Assembly: GCA_965225735.1 (NCBI GenBank)
Contig: CBDDBN010000024.1
Span: forward strand, 186,001-250,000
Reading direction: 5' to 3'
DNA length: 64,000 nucleotides
Source: Denitrobaculum sp965225735
Lineage (GTDB): Bacteria; Pseudomonadota; Alphaproteobacteria; Kiloniellales; Kiloniellaceae
In this document: positions 63,880-64,000 of the stretch, piece after piece
Position numbering within the stretch: the stretch's first letter is position 1
How the letters are laid out: each line of letters starts with the position of its first letter
Made by a program: the position numbers and the translations under genes
Notes under the pieces: model-generated
The model's database searches: none
What the model was told of the DNA's origin: nothing
Seen by the model: only the letters and a program-made list of their open reading frames with translations

Positions 63880-64000
63880 TCATATGTCCGACTTCTCCTT
63901 CATCGGATTGCCCACAACCAGGATCCCAAGACTTAAGAGAAAGACGATGAGAATAAGCAGAACCGAGATGGCCGAGGCGTAGCCTAGAAGCTGCGCATCG
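63880..64000 (-). CDS. C-terminal fragment of ABC permease (MalF family), cut by the window end
   Basis: An open frame from the window end to the TGA at 63880-63882 encodes 39 residues, including the helix SAISVLLILIVFLLSLGILVV and a short tail NPMKEKSDI. This fits the last helix of the MalF-type partner permease that normally precedes a MalG-type gene. Confidence 0.8.
   Translation of the reverse strand, partial: DAQLLGYASAISVLLILIVFLLSLGILVVGNPMKEKSDI

Overview
The window (about 60% GC) is a stretch of alphaproteobacterial chromosome, most like Rhodospirillales-type lineages. This rests on gene content and order: a DegP/response regulator/kinase cluster, a ctaC-ctaD-ctaB-ctaG-ctaE-DUF983-surf1 oxidase operon, ispH-thrB-rnhA, rsmE-gshA divergent from ubiA, a plant-type glutamate-cysteine ligase, a type II homoserine kinase, an ETFB-methyltransferase-like enzyme, DUF4170 and PAS_5. 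I saw no phage, insertion sequence, CRISPR array, tRNA or rRNA. The assignment is inference from gene families, not a database result.

Layout. 1-2.7 kb: the tail of a periplasmic Do-like protease and a two-component system. 3.0-5.8 kb: a secreted cupredoxin-fold-like protein, a MerA/Lpd-like flavoprotein and a TVP38/TMEM64 membrane protein, closed by a terminator. 5.9-6.7 kb: a short-chain dehydrogenase. 6.7-9.4 kb: a long intergenic region with a 51-bp near-perfect inverted repeat, then a 662-residue protein with four copies of an exact six-cysteine (CX3)5C motif and a C-terminal domain I cannot assign. This is the best candidate for something undescribed. 9.4-14.3 kb: gcvT-gcvH-gcvP behind a tandem glycine riboswitch. 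14.4-18.5 kb: a lipoprotein, a twin CDGSH protein, ispH, thrB, rnhA and a peroxiredoxin. 18.6-22.6 kb: a 3-hydroxyisobutyrate-dehydrogenase-like enzyme, dsbD and yqgE.

22.6-34.3 kb, all on the minus strand: the cytochrome aa3 oxidase operon (ctaC, ctaD, ctaB, a 48-residue membrane peptide, ctaG, ctaE, DUF983, surf1), then an M32 carboxypeptidase, threonine synthase, an M16 peptidase and a GNAT enzyme. A RegA/PrrA-like palindrome lies in the gap before ctaC. 34.6-42.9 kb: tldD, gshA/rsmE, ubiA, a methyltransferase, speD-speE, a GGCT-like protein and DUF4170. 43-49.8 kb: SPFH/NfeD pair, ubiD, a PAS_5 protein, and leuA with a structured leader. 49.9-56.8 kb: pmbA, a DMT exporter and a lipid A group (msbA-like, DUF374, lpxK, lpxL-like). 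56.8-60.6 kb: M23 peptidase/xseA divergent from purD. 60.6-64 kb: a hydrolase-cupin fusion, a MetE-like protein and a sugar-type ABC permease pair cut by the window end.

Working together: the oxidase genes form one assembly line (subunits, heme O synthesis, copper delivery, Surf1). ubiA and ubiD are separate steps of ubiquinone synthesis, and tldD and pmbA encode the two halves of one protease. Redox and thiol functions are common here (DsbD, peroxiredoxin, GshA, CDGSH, the MerA-like enzyme), and the Cys-rich protein may fit that theme, but nothing in the sequence ties it to them directly.
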